Positions 27,933 to 36,882 are shown, counted from the first letter of the stretch. The stretch is DNA of 64,000 nucleotides from Psychrobacter sp. JCM 18902 (GCF_904846615.1 NZ_CAJHBK010000001.1:2170001-2234000), one strand, 5' to 3'. Translations and numbers: made by a program. Notes: a model not told the origin generated them from the sequence alone.

Positions 27933-28310
27933 TTAGCGGTACTGATTAATTGCCTCGAACAGCTCATCTTTACTAAATGGCTTGGTCAGATACTCATCTG
28001 AACCCACGATACGACCACGCGCTTTATCAAATAAGCCATCTTTAGACGACAACATAATCACAGGTTTGCTGGCATAATCAGGGTTGTTTTTTATTAGCGC
28101 ACAAGTCTGATAGCCATCCAAACGCGGCATCATGATGTCGACAAAAATAATATCTGGATTGTTATCGACAATTTTTGCTAAAGCATCAAAACCATCAATG
28201 GCGGTCACAACTTCGCAACCCGCTTTTTGTAATAAAGTCTCTGCGGTACGGCGAATGGTTTTTGAATCATCAATCACCATTACTTTTAAACCATCAAAAT
28301 TATTTTCCAT
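27933..28310 (-). CDS. pilG: PilG, single-domain response regulator
   Basis: 125 residues, first gene of the Pil-Chp cluster. Receiver domain with acidic pair D14-D15 in VMVIDDSKTIRR, phospho-acceptor D58 in IIFVDIMMPRLDG, and lysine in YLTKPFSKDEL. In Pseudomonas, phospho-PilG promotes pilus extension and cAMP synthesis and helps set twitching direction. It is distinguished from PilH by the longer N-terminus MENNFDGLKVMVIDDS and by its position. The gene is preceded by a 668-bp region without a firm gene. Confidence 0.93.
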   Translation of the reverse strand: MENNFDGLKVMVIDDSKTIRRTAETLLQKAGCEVVTAIDGFDALAKIVDNNPDIIFVDIMMPRLDGYQTCALIKNNPDYASKPVIMLSSKDGLFDKARGRIVGSDEYLTKPFSKDELFEAINQYR

Positions 28311-28978
28311 TATCAGTGTCCTATAAACGACTATTTATTCTTAATACTATCCATCAATGCAAAAATTTAACGGTTATTTCAACTTGTCATATCATTCATT
28401 GTTGGACTGATATGAGACGCTAAATTTGCATTACCATATGTTATGACAGTCAACATATCATCTGCCAGTATCTGCCTGTCAAACAGAGCGTCAACATGGG
28501 CTACTATACGCACTTTCTAATTAATAAGCTTACTAAATTGCGCCAAATCTATGGCTTTTTAGACGACTTATTTTGCTTTTATTATCGTCCACTGCAACCG
28601 TATTTGGTCTAAAACAAGGTAAAGTACCTTTTATTACTGATGACCTTGACGATAAAAGAGGTAAGCCCGAAGTAGAAGAACCATCAACCTTATGATATTT
28701 CTGCATTATATAGAAACGCTTGGCACATTGCTGAATAATTTTCTTTTGTAATAAAAATGTATCATTGTATTTTGTTATGTTTGTTTTAGCACAGTTATCG
28801 ACTAATTTCCAGTTATGAGTGAGCCAATATTCGAACTGGTCAGTAATATAAAAATTTGTTCAGACTTGCTATCACTACTAGCTTAGCTAATGACTGGATT
28901 TATCAGCCTTAATGTCAGCTGTTTATTAAGTTTTCTGCACTTATTTCACCCAGTTGCAATTCACTATATAATAAAACG
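28311..28978. other. 668-bp region between divergent pilG and membrane-fusion gene; possible small ORF or gene remnant
   Basis: No firmly supported gene. An open frame of 52 codons (28537-28695, plus) without ATG, GTG or ribosome site would encode a hydrophobic stretch RRLILLLLSSTATVFG followed by a hydrophilic tail ending KRGKPEVEEPSTL and a TGA stop. It could be a decayed gene end or a small membrane peptide. A weak hairpin AAGGTA-AAG-TACCTT lies at 28616-28630. Confidence 0.35.
28944..28972 (+). promoter_or_regulatory. Promoter directly in front of the membrane-fusion lipoprotein gene
   Basis: A perfect -10 TATAAT lies at 28967-28972, with TTTCAC 17 bp upstream (28944-28949) as a weak -35. 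The predicted start is at about 28979, the same base as the first ATG. The mRNA may therefore be leaderless, or translation starts at ATG 28988 or 29000; none has a ribosome site. Confidence 0.45.
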
Positions 28979-30292
28979 ATGACTACTATGGTGACTGCTA
29001 TGACGGCTTCTAAATTTTTAAAAAATAGCACCTATCTACTGAGTGCTTTTCTTCTTGCTGCCTGTCAGCCATCACCGCCTACCAATGAGCCTGTGACTGC
29101 AGAAAACAGTGAGACTGTAGATACCCCTATTGTCATTACCGACGATAGTGTGACCATGACGCCAGATCATATATTAAGCATAAAACCTTCACGTTATCAG
29201 CCTAGCCTTGGTTTACAAGGTAAGATCGAACCTATCAAACAGACTAAGCTTATCGCTGCATACCCCATTAACGTCGAAGAAATACTGGTTACTGAGGGTC
29301 AATGGGTAGAAAAAGATATGCCGCTGCTTATTGTTCGACGCGTGCAATCAGAAAGCAAAACAGTAGATGCATCCAACCCAGCCAAGGAGCAATCTTCGGC
29401 ATCGAACAGCGTTGCCCCAGATTCTGAGATGACGAACGATGCGGTTGATGTAAAGCAAACACACTCACAAAAAACGGACGCTAGCTCAAAACCCAATCAA
29501 CCTACAGCAGAAAATGGTGCAACAACCACTAAAAACGATCCAATTGCTAACAAAGAAGAGGCAGCAGCAAAAGCCACAGTGGGCGCTCCTAAAAACGCAG
29601 TCGGCAATCCTAAAAACAATGACCAAACCAGCGCTAATAGCACGGCGAGCTCAAAACCGCAGCAGAATCAGTATAATTTGATCACTGTGCGTGCCAGTTT
29701 TTCTGGCCGTGTAAAAAACTTATATGCCAAAGCAGGTCAAAGACTAGAGGCGCGCACGCCTTTATTACAGATTAGCGATGAAACTAAATTACACTTTATC
29801 GCGACCCTACCTATTCAAGCAGAACCGCAACTTTCGGTTGGTCAGACTGTCAATTTTACAGCTGAAGGTATGTCGGAACAGTTCACAGGACAAGTCAGTA
29901 AACTGACCGCGACCAGCCAGCCAAAAAAGCTGTTGGTCTATGTTAACGTCATTGACAATGAAGCAAGTCGAGACAAGTTATTGCCAGATATGAAAGTCAC
30001 GGGGCGGGTTAATTATGGTCAAATAGATGTGGGCACTATCGTACCTAAGCGCGCGTTGCACGATGTTGACTTGACAGAATTACAAACGTCACCATATAAG
30101 CCTCTGTCACCGTTGACTGCTAACGTGTGGATTATTGGACAGGATCAGCGCCTGACACGCCAGCCTATTGAAGTAGTCGAATATGACCCTATCACAAAGC
30201 AGTATTTAATTGCAGGTATTAGCAACGACAGTTTGATTTGTTTGGCTGATTTACCGGCTGATGCTAAAGGTAAAAAAGTCAATGTCTCATAG
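28979..30292 (+). CDS. RND-type membrane-fusion (periplasmic adaptor) lipoprotein
   Basis: 437 residues. Lipobox LLAAC gives C29 as the lipidated cysteine. The lipoyl/barrel core of HlyD/AcrA-type adaptors is recognisable: first half at about 75-118 (LGLQGKIEPIKQTKLIA, then VTEGQWVEKDMPLL), second half at about 232-270 (TVRASFSGRVKNLYAKAGQRLE, quoted to its first residues only), then the barrel and membrane-proximal domain. The alpha-helical hairpin normally between the halves is replaced by about 110 residues (121-230) rich in Ser, Asn, Lys and Thr. No inner-membrane pump or outer-membrane channel gene is adjacent; a two-component system follows. It may serve a pump encoded elsewhere. The start codon is uncertain. 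Confidence 0.75.
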   Translation: MTTMVTAMTASKFLKNSTYLLSAFLLAACQPSPPTNEPVTAENSETVDTPIVITDDSVTMTPDHILSIKPSRYQPSLGLQGKIEPIKQTKLIAAYPINVEEILVTEGQWVEKDMPLLIVRRVQSESKTVDASNPAKEQSSASNSVAPDSEMTNDAVDVKQTHSQKTDASSKPNQPTAENGATTTKNDPIANKEEAAAKATVGAPKNAVGNPKNNDQTSANSTASSKPQQNQYNLITVRASFSGRVKNLYAKAGQRLEARTPLLQISDETKLHFIATLPIQAEPQLSVGQTVNFTAEGMSEQFTGQVSKLTATSQPKKLLVYVNVIDNEASRDKLLPDMKVTGRVNYGQIDVGTIVPKRALHDVDLTELQTSPYKPLSPLTANVWIIGQDQRLTRQPIEVVEYDPITKQYLIAGISNDSLICLADLPADAKGKKVNVS

Positions 30293-30589
30293 CTATGCAT
30301 GCCGACAGTTACATTGTGTAGAAACATTAACAAAGCCTCTCTTGTTTTGTAACTGCGTAATTAGGCAATATGACCGTATAATATATAGCATGAACCGAGT
30401 ATTATGAATCATTGGTATTAAATGACTCAATATCTTGAAAGTTTGAGAAATCTTAGAAAGTTTGAGAACCTAGAGGCTTAATCGTTTAACTGTTTAAAAT
30501 CCTAAAATCAGCGATGTATTTATCGTGATACAAAATATCAAAACAGATGAAACGTTTGGCCAACCATAACAACAACTAGAGGATAACCC

Positions 30590-31312
30590 ATGAGCAAGCA
30601 GATTTTATTAATCGAAGATGATCCTGATCTAGCTGAGTTAATCAGCGATTACCTGACCATGAATTATTATGACGTCCATCATGCAGGGCTTGGTCAAGAA
30701 GGGCTTGATTTATTGGACGCCAAAGAGCGTGACATTGATTTGGTCGTGCTTGACTTAATGCTGCCTGACATGGATGGTATGCAAGTTTGTCAAAAAATTC
30801 GCGGCAATAAAAACAACATGACCAATAAAGTGCCAATTATCATGTTGACAGCGAAAGGTGATACCACCGATCGCGTGCTAGGTCTTGAGATGGGTGCTGA
30901 CGATTATATATCTAAGCCTTTTGAGCCACGCGAGCTTCTCGCTCGAATCCGTGCTGTTATTCGCCGTCATGAGCAGCCCAATCAAGCAGATAGCCAGTCT
31001 GACAGCTTGACCTTTGGTCGTTTGAGTGTCTTTCCTGATAGCCATGAAGTGACCATCGACGATGAGCCTGTTCGTTTAACGACGCATCAGTTTCAATTAT
31101 TGCATTACTTTGCCACCCATTCTGGTAAAGTATTGAATCGCGAGCAACTGTGGCAAGCCATGCCTAATGATGACAGCTCAGATAATATCGATCGCGCCAT
31201 TGATGTTCATATCTCGCGCCTGCGTGCTTTAATTGAAGACAACCCACGCCAGCCAAAACGTATTATTACCGTACGCGGTGTTGGTTATCAATTTGCCACT
31301 GATCAAGTTTGA
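30590..31312 (+). CDS. OmpR-family response regulator
   Basis: 240 residues: a receiver domain (1-120) with acidic pair E9-D10-D11, phospho-acceptor D55 in LVVLDLMLPDMDG and lysine in DDYISKPFEPREL; and a C-terminal winged helix (about 140-238) with LTTHQFQLLHYFATHSGKVL and the recognition helix region IDRAIDVHISRLRALIED. It should bind promoter DNA after phosphorylation by the kinase encoded 102 bp downstream. It resembles RstA/BfmR-type regulators, but the regulon cannot be read from sequence. The ribosome site (AGAGGATAACCC) is good. Confidence 0.92.
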   Translation: MSKQILLIEDDPDLAELISDYLTMNYYDVHHAGLGQEGLDLLDAKERDIDLVVLDLMLPDMDGMQVCQKIRGNKNNMTNKVPIIMLTAKGDTTDRVLGLEMGADDYISKPFEPRELLARIRAVIRRHEQPNQADSQSDSLTFGRLSVFPDSHEVTIDDEPVRLTTHQFQLLHYFATHSGKVLNREQLWQAMPNDDSSDNIDRAIDVHISRLRALIEDNPRQPKRIITVRGVGYQFATDQV

Positions 31313-31414
31313 TCGCAAAAGCGGCAAATTAATCGATAAAAACCATACTTTTGATTTGTTTATGCAAATTAGAAGTATGAGTCGATATAAACGGCTGATA
31401 GTAGAGACGGTTTA

Positions 31415-33604
31415 ATGCAGCAGTTGGGATTTCGTTCGGTATTTGCCAAGTTATTTGCCAGTGTCATGCTGGCACTTATTTTATTTGCAGTGGCGATGGT
31501 GCTGTTGACGCAACTTGTGCATGATAAAGATGCAAGTATTCGATCAGAAGTATTGGCCACCCAGATTTTAGGACAAATAGACCCCTTCTTGCATGAGCTG
31601 AATATCTCTGTTAGTGAGGACAATCGCTTGCAAGCGCGCTTTATGCTAGCAGTGGTCAAAAAGAGCTTTGATATCTTTGATGAGTCATTACAGGCAAAGA
31701 TGGGCTTGTATGACAGCGAAGGTCGATTGCTAATGCAAACGGATAACAGCGATTTGCCATTGGAGTTGCCCGCACCGCCCTCTTTATTTTCACGCGTTTT
31801 TCCCTCTCTCGCAGACACCTCCCCTACCAAGCAAGCTCAGGTTTATAGCAGCACCGGCTATACGCTTTTGTATGAATCACGCTTACCGCCTAAAAAACCA
31901 GTACTCTCTTCTGCGCTGAATTTATTTACTGGCACACTACTACTGTTACTTATTATGGCAGGTGTCCTATGGTGGATTGCTCGTACCATCACTTGGCGCA
32001 TCAATCAGATGAGCCAGCAGATGGCGCAACTGGGTGATGGTGATTTTACCGTACGGGTGAATGCTCGTGGTAACGATGAGATCGCCTCACTAGCGCGTGG
32101 ATTTAACCAAGCAGCACAAAAAATTGAACACCTTATCGATGCCAATAACCTGCTCTTAGCACATGCTTCTCACGAGCTACGTACCCCAATTACTCGTATC
32201 CGCTTACAGATTGAGATGATGGATATGCTCGCAGGAGCGCTACCATCTGATACCAAAGCAAAGTTTGATAAACGTGCGCAAGCGATTAACCGCGATTTGT
32301 CAGGGCTCAATGATTTGGTAGAGAGTATCTTATTGGTGAGTCGTTTAGACGCCGGTCATGCCTTGCAGCAAGTTGAAAGTTTAGATTTATACGATCTGGT
32401 GAATCAAGAACGGCAACATTATCCTGAAGCGACGCTCATTGGTGAACATATTGTGATCGATGGTCAATCATCGATGTTGACCCATTTAATTCGCAACTTG
32501 TTAACCAATGCCATGCTACACGGCAAGCCACCCGTGACGGTACTATTGTATGGTGTGCAAACTATTGATGAAGCAGATACCATACCTAATTACCTGCTAC
32601 AAACGATACTCTGCAGTAGCTTTGCCGATTATAATAGCTCTGATTTTGACTCCTATCACGAACCAATCGAGGTTAATGAAGACAATACGCATAATCATAT
32701 TGCGCATAGTCATACACACTCAAACGATTCTTCTCATAGTACTGGTAAAGTTAAATCTGAAGCAACGGATGCTATTATCGTGTTGCCAGCACCACCGATA
32801 TATAGAAACGGAGAAAATATTGCGGTTGAGCATGATCTCAATTCCGATATTGATACCGATACCGATACCAATGTAAATATAGAGACTAAAATAGATAAGG
32901 CTGATATTAATAATATCAACGGAGACATTGACTCTATTGAGACCTGTGCGACAACAGAATCTACTGATGCGAATAGTGTTCAAACTGACGCAAGTACTTC
33001 GGCAAACTCAGTCAACAGTAACGATACCGTTGGAAGCACCAGTGCATCCTCATTGATTGCTAATTATCATAACTTTACCAATGATTTGACTGACAAAATT
33101 AAAAAAATGGTTTGGAAAGCAGTTCCTGACACTGAAGAGCCGTCTGCAGTTATCAATGACGCTAAGAGTACAGCCTTGAATGATGCAACTCCTAAATCCA
33201 AAGGCGCCATAACAAATAAAGGTGGCAATACACGCGATAAGGTTGATGCTCAAAACAACACTCAAAATCCTACGGAAGTACTCAGTACACCGCGCAAAGA
33301 AGGCTTGTTTGCCAAGCATCTCAAAAAAGCCAAGACCGATCCTGTACGCCCATTACCGAAATATGCAGTATTGGCAGTGATTGATGAAGGCACGGGTATT
33401 CCAGAAGACAAACGTGAAGAAGTATTTAGTCCATTTGTGCGGTTGCAACAAAAAAATAAAGGCTCTGGACTAGGCTTATCGCTAGTATCACAAATCGTTA
33501 CCGCCCATCAAGGGCGCATCATTACTGATACGTTGAATGGACATACCAGGTTTTTAGTTGTCATACCAGTCAAGCACGACCCACATTATCACCAACATGA
33601 CTAG
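31415..33604 (+). CDS. Sensor histidine kinase with a very large insert in its ATPase domain
   Basis: 729 residues. TM1 about 12-34, periplasmic region about 35-165, TM2 about 168-188, HAMP about 190-243, phospho-histidine H253 in AHASHELRTPITR, N box IRNLLTNAMLHG (N361, N365). Then follow about 265 residues (381-647) of low-complexity sequence, with a His-rich part HNHIAHSHTHS, an Asp/Thr/Asn-rich part IDTDTDTNVNIE and a Lys/Asn-rich part. After it the ATPase fold resumes with VIDEGTGIPE (D657), FSPF and GSGLGL (683-688). In ordinary kinases N box and glycine box are about 20-35 residues apart. All catalytic motifs are kept, so it may be active. The TAG stop is the first three bases of a dispersed repeat. 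Confidence 0.9.
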   Translation: MQQLGFRSVFAKLFASVMLALILFAVAMVLLTQLVHDKDASIRSEVLATQILGQIDPFLHELNISVSEDNRLQARFMLAVVKKSFDIFDESLQAKMGLYDSEGRLLMQTDNSDLPLELPAPPSLFSRVFPSLADTSPTKQAQVYSSTGYTLLYESRLPPKKPVLSSALNLFTGTLLLLLIMAGVLWWIARTITWRINQMSQQMAQLGDGDFTVRVNARGNDEIASLARGFNQAAQKIEHLIDANNLLLAHASHELRTPITRIRLQIEMMDMLAGALPSDTKAKFDKRAQAINRDLSGLNDLVESILLVSRLDAGHALQQVESLDLYDLVNQERQHYPEATLIGEHIVIDGQSSMLTHLIRNLLTNAMLHGKPPVTVLLYGVQTIDEADTIPNYLLQTILCSSFADYNSSDFDSYHEPIEVNEDNTHNHIAHSHTHSNDSSHSTGKVKSEATDAIIVLPAPPIYRNGENIAVEHDLNSDIDTDTDTNVNIETKIDKADINNINGDIDSIETCATTESTDANSVQTDASTSANSVNSNDTVGSTSASSLIANYHNFTNDLTDKIKKMVWKAVPDTEEPSAVINDAKSTALNDATPKSKGAITNKGGNTRDKVDAQNNTQNPTEVLSTPRKEGLFAKHLKKAKTDPVRPLPKYAVLAVIDEGTGIPEDKREEVFSPFVRLQQKNKGSGLGLSLVSQIVTAHQGRIITDTLNGHTRFLVVIPVKHDPHYHQHD

Positions 33605-33776
33605 GGCGTTTCTTCAATTCAATCTAGTAACCTTTAAATGGGCTAAAAATGGCTAATTTTTGCCAAACATCGTCAAATAGCGTATCAATATCTCGATATT
33701 ATTTGTGCTACTTTCCTTGTTTGACGGCAATTTATCTCATGTTTATCACCATTTTTAAAATGAAGACACGACCTAG
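33602..33776 (-). repeat. Dispersed palindromic repeat copy C, providing the kinase stop codon
   Basis: 175 bp, inverted relative to copy D and matching it over nearly the whole length with few differences. In its own orientation it starts TAGGTCGTGTCTTCATTTTA and ends AAACGCCCTA. Its right end begins at 33602 on the plus strand with TAG, which is also the stop codon of the sensor kinase gene. Confidence 0.85.
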
Positions 33777-33786
33777 TCAGCGATGC

Positions 33787-33893
33787 TATAGTCGAGTCAA
33801 TTTAAAAGTAGTACAAGGCAACCAAGTATAGATGTATATTTAATACTTCAAGCGAAGTTAGCGCAGTAATACTTTTATGGTGGAATGATTATA
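33787..33893. repeat. Second MITE-like element with imperfect terminal inverted repeats
   Basis: A 107-bp segment. Its left 28 bp (starting TATAGTCGAG and containing TTTAAAAGTAGTAC) and the reverse complement of its right 28 bp (starting TATAATCATT and containing ATAAAAGTATTAC) agree at about 19 of 28 positions. It begins 10 bp after copy C. Only one copy is in this window, so its repetitive nature is not proven here. Confidence 0.45.
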
Positions 33894-34147
33894 TAAGGTG
33901 CTATGAACAGACACTTCATTCTACTCGATCGTCGCGACTCACATTCTACAAAACCCCTCTTACTAATAGCTATTAATCATAAGCCTGTCACGGATGTTCA
34001 TATCCAAAGTGCTCGATAATATGCTATATTAGCGCCCCTTATTATAGGGTTATTAACGGTTGTTTCTTAATTGGCTTCTTACATTGTTAAAGAGGCCCGA
34101 CAGCGCGTTTGTGACTATTAAAAAAATTATTGAATTTTGAGCCCTCC
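33894..34147. other. Upstream region of metN
   Basis: About 250 bp before metN with no gene. A short inverted motif CCCCTTATTATAGGG lies near 34035. No SAM or other riboswitch was recognised, and the metN start has no clear ribosome site. Confidence 0.4.
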
Positions 34148-34918
34148 ATGAATGACATGATTGTCTTAAACAATGTGACCAAGAGTTTTTTAAGCGACCG
34201 ATCAATCAAAGACAAAGATGGCAAACCACATTGGTTTACTGCCGTTGAACCGACCTCGTTATCTGTCCAGCAAGGCGAAATCTTCGGCCTAATGGGATAC
34301 TCGGGTGCCGGTAAGTCTACTTTGCTACGCCTAATCAATATGCTTGAGCGTCCAGATGCCGGTCAAGTCATCGTCGATGGCACCGACTTGACCACATTGT
34401 CTGCCAGTGAATTGCGTATCGCTCGGCATAATATTGGTATGATTTTTCAGCAATTCAACCTGATGTCCAATCGTACTGTTTTTGACAACGTGGCCTTTAA
34501 TTTAACCGTTTCAGGATATCCGAGCCGCGACATTCATAAACGAGTGATGGATTGCCTAGAGATTGTTGATCTAACAGACCGTGCTGGTCACTACCCTGCG
34601 CAGCTGTCAGGCGGACAAAAACAGCGTGTCGGTATTGCCCGAGCGATTGCCCCCAGTCCTAAAGTATTATTGGCTGATGAGCCAACCAGTGCGCTTGATC
34701 CTGCGACGACCCGCAGCTTGTTGACTTGTCTACGTGATATCAACGAACAACTTGGCGTCACCATTGTGATTGTGACTCATGAGATGAGTGTCATCCGTAG
34801 GCTGTGTGATCGCGCCGCATTACTGCATCAAGGTCAACTCTTGGAAGTTGCGGATGTGAGAGACGGTCTGATTCAAGCGACCACCCCGATTGGCAAAGGC
34901 TTAGTGCACGAAGACTAA
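34148..34918 (+). CDS. metN: MetN-like methionine ABC transporter ATPase, short form
   Basis: 257 residues from ATG 34148 (ATG 34157 is also possible; a TTG at 34130 is less likely). ABC ATPase motifs: Walker A GYSGAGKST, Q loop in MIFQQFNLM, signature LSGGQKQRVGIARA, Walker B VLLADEPTSALDP and the switch histidine in IVIVTHEMSVI. It should power methionine uptake with the following permease and binding protein. E. coli MetN is 343 residues and ends in a regulatory NIL/ACT-like domain; this protein stops right after the ATPase, so feedback inhibition by internal methionine is probably lost. Identity as MetN comes from context and the N-terminal domain. Confidence 0.85.
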   Translation: MNDMIVLNNVTKSFLSDRSIKDKDGKPHWFTAVEPTSLSVQQGEIFGLMGYSGAGKSTLLRLINMLERPDAGQVIVDGTDLTTLSASELRIARHNIGMIFQQFNLMSNRTVFDNVAFNLTVSGYPSRDIHKRVMDCLEIVDLTDRAGHYPAQLSGGQKQRVGIARAIAPSPKVLLADEPTSALDPATTRSLLTCLRDINEQLGVTIVIVTHEMSVIRRLCDRAALLHQGQLLEVADVRDGLIQATTPIGKGLVHED

Positions 34919-34937
34919 TGAGGCAGGAGAAATAAAT

Positions 34938-35624
34938 ATGTTAACTGGTAGTGAATTATCCGCCTCGATAGATAAGCTGTTTGCCCTGCGCAAAGAGATT
35001 GTGAACGCGTTTATTGATACATTTATTATGCTTGGCATCTCAACGACGGTGGCGATTGTCATCGGTGGGTTGTTTGGCGTATTTTTGTTTTTATCCAGTG
35101 ATCGACAGTTTTTGCAAAACAAAACATTGTATGGTCTGCTTGGTGGTATCACCAACTTTATGCGCGCCTTTCCATTTGTCATTTTGATGATTGCCATGAG
35201 CCCATTTACGAAGGCTATCGTTGGCACAGGTATTGGACCGATTGCGGCCTCATTGGTACTCGCCATTGCAGGTTCGTTTTATTTTGCCCGTTTGGTCGAG
35301 CAAAACTTACGCGAAGTGCCACGCGGCATCATTGAGGCGACCGAATCTATGGGCGCACGTCCACTGACCATTATTAAAGTTTTACTCAATGAAGCACGCT
35401 CAGGACTGGTATTGTCCGTGACGATTCTCTGTATCAGCCTGCTCTCTTATTCAGCAGCGGCGGGTATGATTGGCGGCGGTGGTCTGGGGGATTTAGCCAT
35501 TCGTTATGGCTACTATCGTTATCAAACGGAGGTAATGATTTTTATCGTTATTGTCCTATCAATAATGGTCGTCTCCATTCAAGCATCGGGTAATTGGTTG
35601 GCTAACCGTTTGGATAAACGATAG
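34938..35624 (+). CDS. metI: MetI-like methionine ABC transporter permease
   Basis: 228-residue inner-membrane permease with about five membrane helices. The EAA loop that contacts the ATPase is visible as EVPRGIIEATESMGARPLTI. Other family motifs are NFMRAFPFVILMIAMSPFTK and GGGGLGDLAIRYGYYRYQ. It lies 19 bp after metN with an AGGAGAAATAA ribosome site, and is probably co-transcribed with it and metQ. It transports methionine (L or D) delivered by the downstream lipoprotein. Confidence 0.92.
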   Translation: MLTGSELSASIDKLFALRKEIVNAFIDTFIMLGISTTVAIVIGGLFGVFLFLSSDRQFLQNKTLYGLLGGITNFMRAFPFVILMIAMSPFTKAIVGTGIGPIAASLVLAIAGSFYFARLVEQNLREVPRGIIEATESMGARPLTIIKVLLNEARSGLVLSVTILCISLLSYSAAAGMIGGGGLGDLAIRYGYYRYQTEVMIFIVIVLSIMVVSIQASGNWLANRLDKR

Positions 35625-35842
35625 AAAAAAGACTTAGACAAAGCCAGTTAACGCTAATATGAATAATACTCAGGGTTTAATGCCGATTCATCCTAAGCAA
35701 AATGCTTGACTTTGTTACTGAGACCCTTTAATTTTGATACTAACTTAACAGTCGTTAACTTAGCAGCATTACTATCCCTAATGTTGCTTTTTTAATGGCC
35801 AGCGTTTGCCCTCCATCCCATCCCTCTTATTAAGGAAGCTCC

Positions 35843-36802
35843 ATGAAATTAACAGATATCAGCCGTCAGTTAGCAACTGCATTTGCTGCCGTTGGCGTAT
35901 CAAGCCTAGTCTTGGTTGGTTGCAACAACTCATCAGCACCAGAAGCAACTAAAGAGCCTGTTACGGAAGGCTCAACAGCAGAGACTGCCGCTAGCGATAT
36001 CGATCCTGAGCATACAAAAATCGTCATCGGTACCACCGAAGGTGACTTCGCCGATATGGTGCGCAACCAAGTGAAAAGCTCACTGGAAGCGCAAGGTTAC
36101 GAAGTTGAGCTGATTGCTTTTACTGACTATGTACGCCCAAACCTTGCCTTGGCTGAAGGTGATTTGGACATCAACATCTTCCAGCATAAGCCTTATCTTG
36201 ATACCTTCAAAAAAGAAAACAATCTTGATCTGGTAGAAGTTTTCCAAGTACCTACTGCTCCACTTGGCATTTACTCAGGTAAAAAGACCACGCTTGATGA
36301 TGTCTATAAAGGCATGAGAGTCTCTGCCCCAAATGATCCAAGTAACTTTGCTCGTGCGCTGGTGATGATGGATGATCTTGGCTGGATCACGCTAAAAGAC
36401 AATATTGACCCACTAACGGCATCAAAAACTGACATCGCTGATAACAGCAAATACGATATTGAAATCATTGAGTTAGAAGCCGCTCAATTGCCACGTGCTC
36501 GTGATGAAGTCGACTTCGCCGTCATCAATGGCAACTATGCCACGGATGCTGGTATCAAGCTGACTGAAGCGCTATTTCAAGAGCCTAGCTTTGCTTATGT
36601 CAACTGGTCAGCCATCAAATCAGCAGATGCTGGCAAAAAATGGGTCGAAGATGTGACCAATGCATATAATTCAGAAGCCTTTAAAAAGTATGCTCATGAA
36701 ACTTTCCCTGGTTATAAGTACCCAAAAATCTGGGGCTCTGATCACAGTGCGCACACGGATACCGCAACAAAACCTGCACCTGTAGAAGCGGCTGCTCAAT
36801 AA
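35843..36802 (+). CDS. metQ: MetQ-like methionine-binding lipoprotein
   Basis: 319 residues of the NlpA/MetQ family. Lipobox LVLVGC, then an Ala/Thr/Glu-rich linker and the binding domain from about 50 to 300, with the signature IVIGTTEGDFADMV and LAEGDLDINIFQHKPYLD. The pair DEVDFAVINGNYATDAG is the family ligand-contact region. It captures methionine in the periplasm and passes it to MetNI. A 218-bp gap after metI may contain its own promoter. An intrinsic terminator follows about 47 bp after the stop, closing the metNIQ unit. Confidence 0.92.
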   Translation: MKLTDISRQLATAFAAVGVSSLVLVGCNNSSAPEATKEPVTEGSTAETAASDIDPEHTKIVIGTTEGDFADMVRNQVKSSLEAQGYEVELIAFTDYVRPNLALAEGDLDINIFQHKPYLDTFKKENNLDLVEVFQVPTAPLGIYSGKKTTLDDVYKGMRVSAPNDPSNFARALVMMDDLGWITLKDNIDPLTASKTDIADNSKYDIEIIELEAAQLPRARDEVDFAVINGNYATDAGIKLTEALFQEPSFAYVNWSAIKSADAGKKWVEDVTNAYNSEAFKKYAHETFPGYKYPKIWGSDHSAHTDTATKPAPVEAAAQ

Positions 36803-36848
36803 GCTCTTAAGCCAAAAACACTTAAATATCGTCTTCGTCCCGATTGTA

Positions 36849-36882
36849 AACGCCCATTGCTAGATAGTGATGGGCGTTTTTT
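36849..36882 (+). terminator. Intrinsic terminator after metQ
   Basis: AACGCCCAT and ATGGGCGTT form a 9-bp stem around TGCTAGATAGTG, followed by TTTT. Confidence 0.88.

Noticed and set aside
34000..34147. SAM riboswitch upstream of metNIQ
   Set aside because: No conserved SAM-I, SAM-II or SAM-IV core pairing was recognised.
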